Assembly: GCF_964340395.1 (NCBI RefSeq)
Contig: NC_135555.1
Coordinates: forward strand, 2,357,501-2,421,500
Reading direction: 5' to 3'
Length of the DNA stretch: 64,000 nucleotides
From: Glandiceps talaboti
Taxonomy: Eukaryota > Hemichordata > Enteropneusta > Spengelidae
The notes beneath the pieces are model-generated. The model had not been told where the DNA came from, made no database searches, and saw only the letters and a list, made by a program, of their open reading frames with translations. Below, piece after piece: positions 59,691 through 64,000 of this stretch; within the stretch, counting starts at the first letter, position 1, and each line of letters starts with the position of its first letter. Both the position numbers and the translations under genes were made by a program.

Positions 59691-60624
59691 ATGAACAATA
59701 TATTCTCCATTGCATTTTCAAAGTCCACCATTGTTCAAAATTCCACGAAAATATTAAAATATTGCTCAATTATTCAGATCAGTTAATGTTAACAAAAAAA
59801 AAAGTGCAAGCAAACGTCAACAAGCTATGCACAAACCATAAATATATCATTGCCATGAAAAAATTGCCTGGTATGAAAATAAGTTGACGGTCTACTGGCA
59901 ATAGTTGATGAAAAACCGCCTACTAATTAGTGTCATTGATACAAGCCTGTCAGAATTTAATGGAGTGATTGGAGTAATTTGATAAACATGGCAGTAAGAC
60001 AGTGCCAATTAGTATAATTATATGACATTTGGAAAAAGTATGGTTTTCATTTAATAACAACACATCATGGCTGAACTAATTGAATTCACTAATTAGTTTC
60101 CTCCTGTGTTTGTTTTCACCTCTTCCAAATAAATCATGTCTGAACTAATAACAAACTGACATTTGCAATATCCGTCTTAATTACAAACTGGTCTCATTTC
60201 ATCAGGCAATTTCATTACATTCCAAAATACAATTTTCTCAGTAAATTTTCTGACGCTAATGTCGTCATTTGAAGAATCGTTAATTAAAACACAGAAAAGT
60301 AAGACTTGACAGTGATGAAAAGTTGCTGGTATCAAGATAGGTTTAGCATGAATGTACCATACTTCTTGATTCATAACAGGGATGACATTACAAGGTGTTC
60401 TTATGTTCCCTTTGAAGTCTACCAGCTGAAATAATTTTCATTTTGGTGAAAGTAGTACATTATTTGAATTTCATAGCCATGTATAGTAGAATACTATCAT
60501 TTAATATGAATTCATATCCTGTCATCAATAGTATGCAATATGATCTGAAATATGATTTATTGAACAAATTACATGACTTCATTATGTTGTTATGAGTCAT
60601 ATATTTGGTGCGATGACTACATGA

Positions 60625-60723
60625 TAGCCTGGAGACATGTCTTGGTGTTACTATCTCAATAAGCACTTAGTGTGGCGAGCTTCTTTGATATAGTAACTAA
60701 CACCAAGACAAGTCTCCGGGCTA
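60625..60723. mobile_element. Inverted-repeat element, TAGCCTGG ends
   Basis: TAGCCTGGAGACATGTCTTG plus GTGTTACTATCTCAA faces GATATAGTAACTAACACCAA plus GACAAGTCTCCGGGCTA. It shares its core with 15293-15385. Confidence 0.8.
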
Positions 60724-61787
60724 ACTACATATATGAGGTATACATCACATCCAAAGACAAAATATCATTCATGATGGCTAAACATTTCTATAAGCCATAT
60801 GTTTTGTTTACCATCAGATACATTTGTCTTCACTGTCAGTGAAAGAAGATGCATTTACCTACCATGCAGTGGGATAAAAATAAAATAGAATCGACACAAT
60901 GAATTTCATAACTATGCGATGAATATGTAGGAATTGCATATTTAAAAATAAATAGATGCAAAAGAACACAATACTGAAATTTAAAGAGATACATGACATT
61001 ACACATCATTTTTTTCACTTTTACATTAATTATGCATTAAGTAACCAGACCATGCATTTCATGCATACATATTCATGCATACATACTAATTTATATTTCG
61101 CAAAACACATTATGTACGTGTATATTTCATAATGACATACATACATTTATTATTTCATAATATACAATGCATATTTGATAACCACATATTTTCATATGCC
61201 CATAACATGTTTATTATGCCTTATAAATTTGAACATCTTTGAATGGACAAAGTGATGATGATAATGATTATGTAGTACTAGTAGTCCATGATATAATTCG
61301 GTATTAATTGAAATCAACCCAGAACTGTTTTCTATATTGATTGACTGAATGATAGATTAAAAAGAAACAGATTTGCTTACATCATAATCAAACTTTATTT
61401 CTGAAAAAAGTATGCATGTGGACGAAAATCTGATGTTGATACATAATATTCACAACCACATAATATTATTTCATATAAATATATTTCATAACCATATATT
61501 CATACATATGAATCATACATGTGTTTCATCACATTTCATATCATATTTTTCACATATAGATATATTTTGTATAATTATACTAAAGATGTGTTTCATTATT
61601 ACATTGCTATGTAATATCGTTTATTGCACTGTTGATTGATGAAATTAAGTTTTGTTGTTAAGTCATATATCACAATCACGTCACACACATATATGCACAT
61701 GTATATTTTATAACCACTCTATAATACATGTTTGATTGTCAGATTATGTTATATACATAAATTATATATTATAGTAATCACATAATT

Positions 61788-61819
61788 CACACACACACAC
61801 ACACACACACACATAATAT

Positions 61820-61853
<34 letters not shown>
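61788..61853. repeat. (CA)n then (TA)n microsatellite
   Basis: About 13 CA units, a short spacer TACATG and about 14 TA units. Confidence 0.95.
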
Positions 61854-61858
<5 letters not shown>

Positions 61859-61942
61859 AGTATCAATCTGCTAAGACAGTGCTCTATACCGCAGTGGCAG
61901 TCGCAATAATTTTGGTAGTACTGGAACTCTTTCTTGGTTGTA

Positions 61943-61970
61943 ACTCAGAGTTTCATGCGAAACTCTGAGT
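61943..61970. repeat. Perfect 11-bp inverted repeat beside the TA tract
   Basis: ACTCAGAGTTT, six bases CATGCG, then AAACTCTGAGT. It ends five bases before the long TA run. Confidence 0.9.
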
Positions 61971-61973
61971 GAT

Positions 61974-62229
<256 letters not shown>

Positions 62230-62811
62230 TCACACACACACACATATATACTTGTATATGTCATCACATATTTAATTTTCATCTACAAGTTTTGATGTAG
62301 AAGAATGAATGTACATGTTTTACCACATATGTCCACTACAAAAAATATGATTTGAATCATGTTTGTGAAAATATTCAATGTAATTTAATAGCGACAAGTC
62401 TGAACTTGTATTAAATTCCCATTATTCTGTATCCTTAATGATAGGTTAATACAGAATCCTATGACGTGTACTCAAAATAGAATGTCCATTTAGTTCAAAT
62501 ACAAAGTACAAATGTACATGTATCTCAATGCCACACATTGACAAATCAATTGTTTTGAAGTGATACATGTATGTACATGTAAAGTTTGCATTGACCTGAC
62601 AGGACACTGAGCAAGGTACTTTGAACTTGAGGGTCTTTACCACTTGTATTTCACAAGATACAAGTTCAAGGTTTCTATTTTATCAAGATTATTAGAGTAC
62701 CACCATTGGGTACAGGGGTTATCTCACTATCTGTGTTTATCTGTATTGTTGCATACAGAAGGTCACAATTTGTGATGTTGTGATACTGTTGAACTATGTG
62801 ACCAACCCTTT

Positions 62812-62812
<1 letters not shown>

Positions 62813-62895
<83 letters not shown>
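62813..62895. repeat. (CA)n microsatellite, about 83 bp
   Basis: Uninterrupted CA run. Confidence 0.98.
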
Positions 62896-62897
<2 letters not shown>

Positions 62898-63475
62898 TCC
62901 AATAGTATGTGGTACTGTTGAACTTTTCAACAAAAACAAAAATCAAAAGACAAACAAACAATAACATACACATGCATGCTATACGCACAATACTTGTATC
63001 AGCTGAATATATTCAGGAGTGACATAATTGCTACACCAAATTAATCAAAATATTAGTTTTTGTGTTTAAAATGAACATATGAATCTCAAAATAGTGTAAG
63101 CAATGCATCAAATGCTGTAAGTTTCTGTTCTGAAAAAAGGGATAGATTACCATATTTAGAGTGTCAGCAGTTTGTATGATCATACACTTTTATTCAAGTC
63201 TTATAACATTTCCGTTGATGTGATGAGAAAAGTCAAGGATGATACCATACAAGGAGTTGTCAGGTCAACATCAAAGGCTTATTCTAGTCTTCCGTACATG
63301 TACAATTCATTGAATCTCTATAATAACAAGGATTATGGACTGAGGCAGTGAATAAAGTAATAAAATCTACTAGTTTGATCATGTTTGGAATTTCTTAGTG
63401 GGAACAGGCAACTCTATTTGAGCCTTTGAGAATCCCAGAATGTGATCTTCAATATAACGGTTTTGAATCTGATAT

Positions 63476-63870
63476 CGATATTGCCTATGGGAGTAATTGC
63501 TTGTAAGTTGTCCTCTAGTGTCTAGGTATACATGTAGGAGTATGCAGGCAGGTCATATGATATGATATTGCCTATGGGTTAACTGCTCATACTTCAGTGG
63601 CTAGGTATATTAGAAGTGTGCAGGTCATATGATATGATATGATGTGCCTATACAATGTAGACTAATAGCTCATACTCCAGTGTCTATGTAATGAGCTAGT
63701 TTACAGGTCTTGTGGCATGATATTGCCAATGGGGTAATTGCTCATATTCCAGCAGATAGGTATGGGAGTGTGCAGGTTGTATGATATGATATGATATTGC
63801 CTATGGGCTAATTACTCATGTTCCAGTAGCGAAGTATAGGAGTAAGCAGCTGCAGGTCATACATGTTCAT
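63476..63870. repeat. Degenerate 70-87-bp tandem repeat, about 5 units
   Basis: Units of GATATTGCCTATGGG, AATTGCTCATACTCCAGT, CTAGGTAT and GTGCAGGTCATATGATATGA recur from about 63480, 63568, 63655, 63722 and 63796. Confidence 0.85.
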
Positions 63871-63889
63871 ATATGATGTGATATACGCC

Positions 63890-63985
63890 GTATTCCGGTT
63901 ATCGAAGAAGCCCCGAAAAGATAAAAGATATGATTGTTTGGCCACTAGGGGCGCTGTTTTAGAACCGGAAGTGAGGGCCAGAATT
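63890..63985. mobile_element. Dispersed repeat (copy 2)
   Basis: TATTCCGGTTATCGAAGAAG, TTGGCCACTAGGGGCGCTGT and GAAGTGAGGGCCA, in the same order as 33575-33665. It may continue beyond the window. Confidence 0.7.
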
Positions 63986-64000
63986 GTAGAGCATTGTTGC

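Overview
This is about 64 kb of nuclear DNA from an invertebrate animal. It is AT-rich, and its genes are split into short exons with GT..AG introns. There are no operons, Shine-Dalgarno sites or dense ORFs. Minisatellites, microsatellites, palindromic MITE-like elements and 5'-truncated LINE tails are abundant. The three genes found (tyrosine aminotransferase, cytochrome b5 and a TRAF7-type RING/TRAF zinc-finger protein) are typical of animals. The sequence alone does not identify the phylum; a marine deuterostome or lophotrochozoan fits the repeat style, but this is only an impression.

Layout. (1) 111-~13,100, minus strand: tyrosine aminotransferase (TAT). A probable non-coding first exon near 13 kb is followed by seven coding exons that give 276 residues in one continuous frame, including the PLP lysine K252. 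The C-terminal third lies off the left edge. (2) ~13.1-20.2 kb: intergenic, with a CpG-richer TAT promoter zone, several long palindromes and CAAA/CCAA microsatellites. (3) 20,218-33,001, plus strand: a complete cytochrome b5 gene of six coding exons and 133 residues, with both haem histidines and a C-terminal membrane tail. (4) 33.0-37.5 kb: 3'UTR and intergenic sequence with MITE-like elements and a GTAT/GTCC microsatellite. (5) 37,501-54,476 and beyond, plus strand: the first two coding exons of a TRAF7-like gene (RING plus TRAF zinc finger) separated by a 16.5-kb intron. The coiled coil and WD40 repeats expected of TRAF7 are not in the window. (6) 54.5-64 kb: apparently intron of that gene, rich in palindromes and CA/TA microsatellites, including about 250 bp of TA.

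The three genes are unrelated in pathway: tyrosine catabolism, microsomal or mitochondrial electron transfer, and ubiquitin signalling. Their linkage is notable because human TAT, CYB5B and TRAF7 all lie on chromosome 16. I found no new enzymatic system, CRISPR array, tRNA or rRNA. The most interesting non-coding signals are: an array of TGACGTAA motifs spaced exactly 36 bp apart just before cytochrome b5 exon 5; a 160-bp higher-order tandem repeat in cytochrome b5 intron 2; a 92-bp duplication that copies a TAT splice-donor region; and several small inverted-repeat element families, one of which has expanded tandemly inside a copy.

Exon boundaries were set by hand from splice consensus, frame continuity and family alignment from memory. 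Non-coding exon ends, transcription starts and polyadenylation sites are uncertain.
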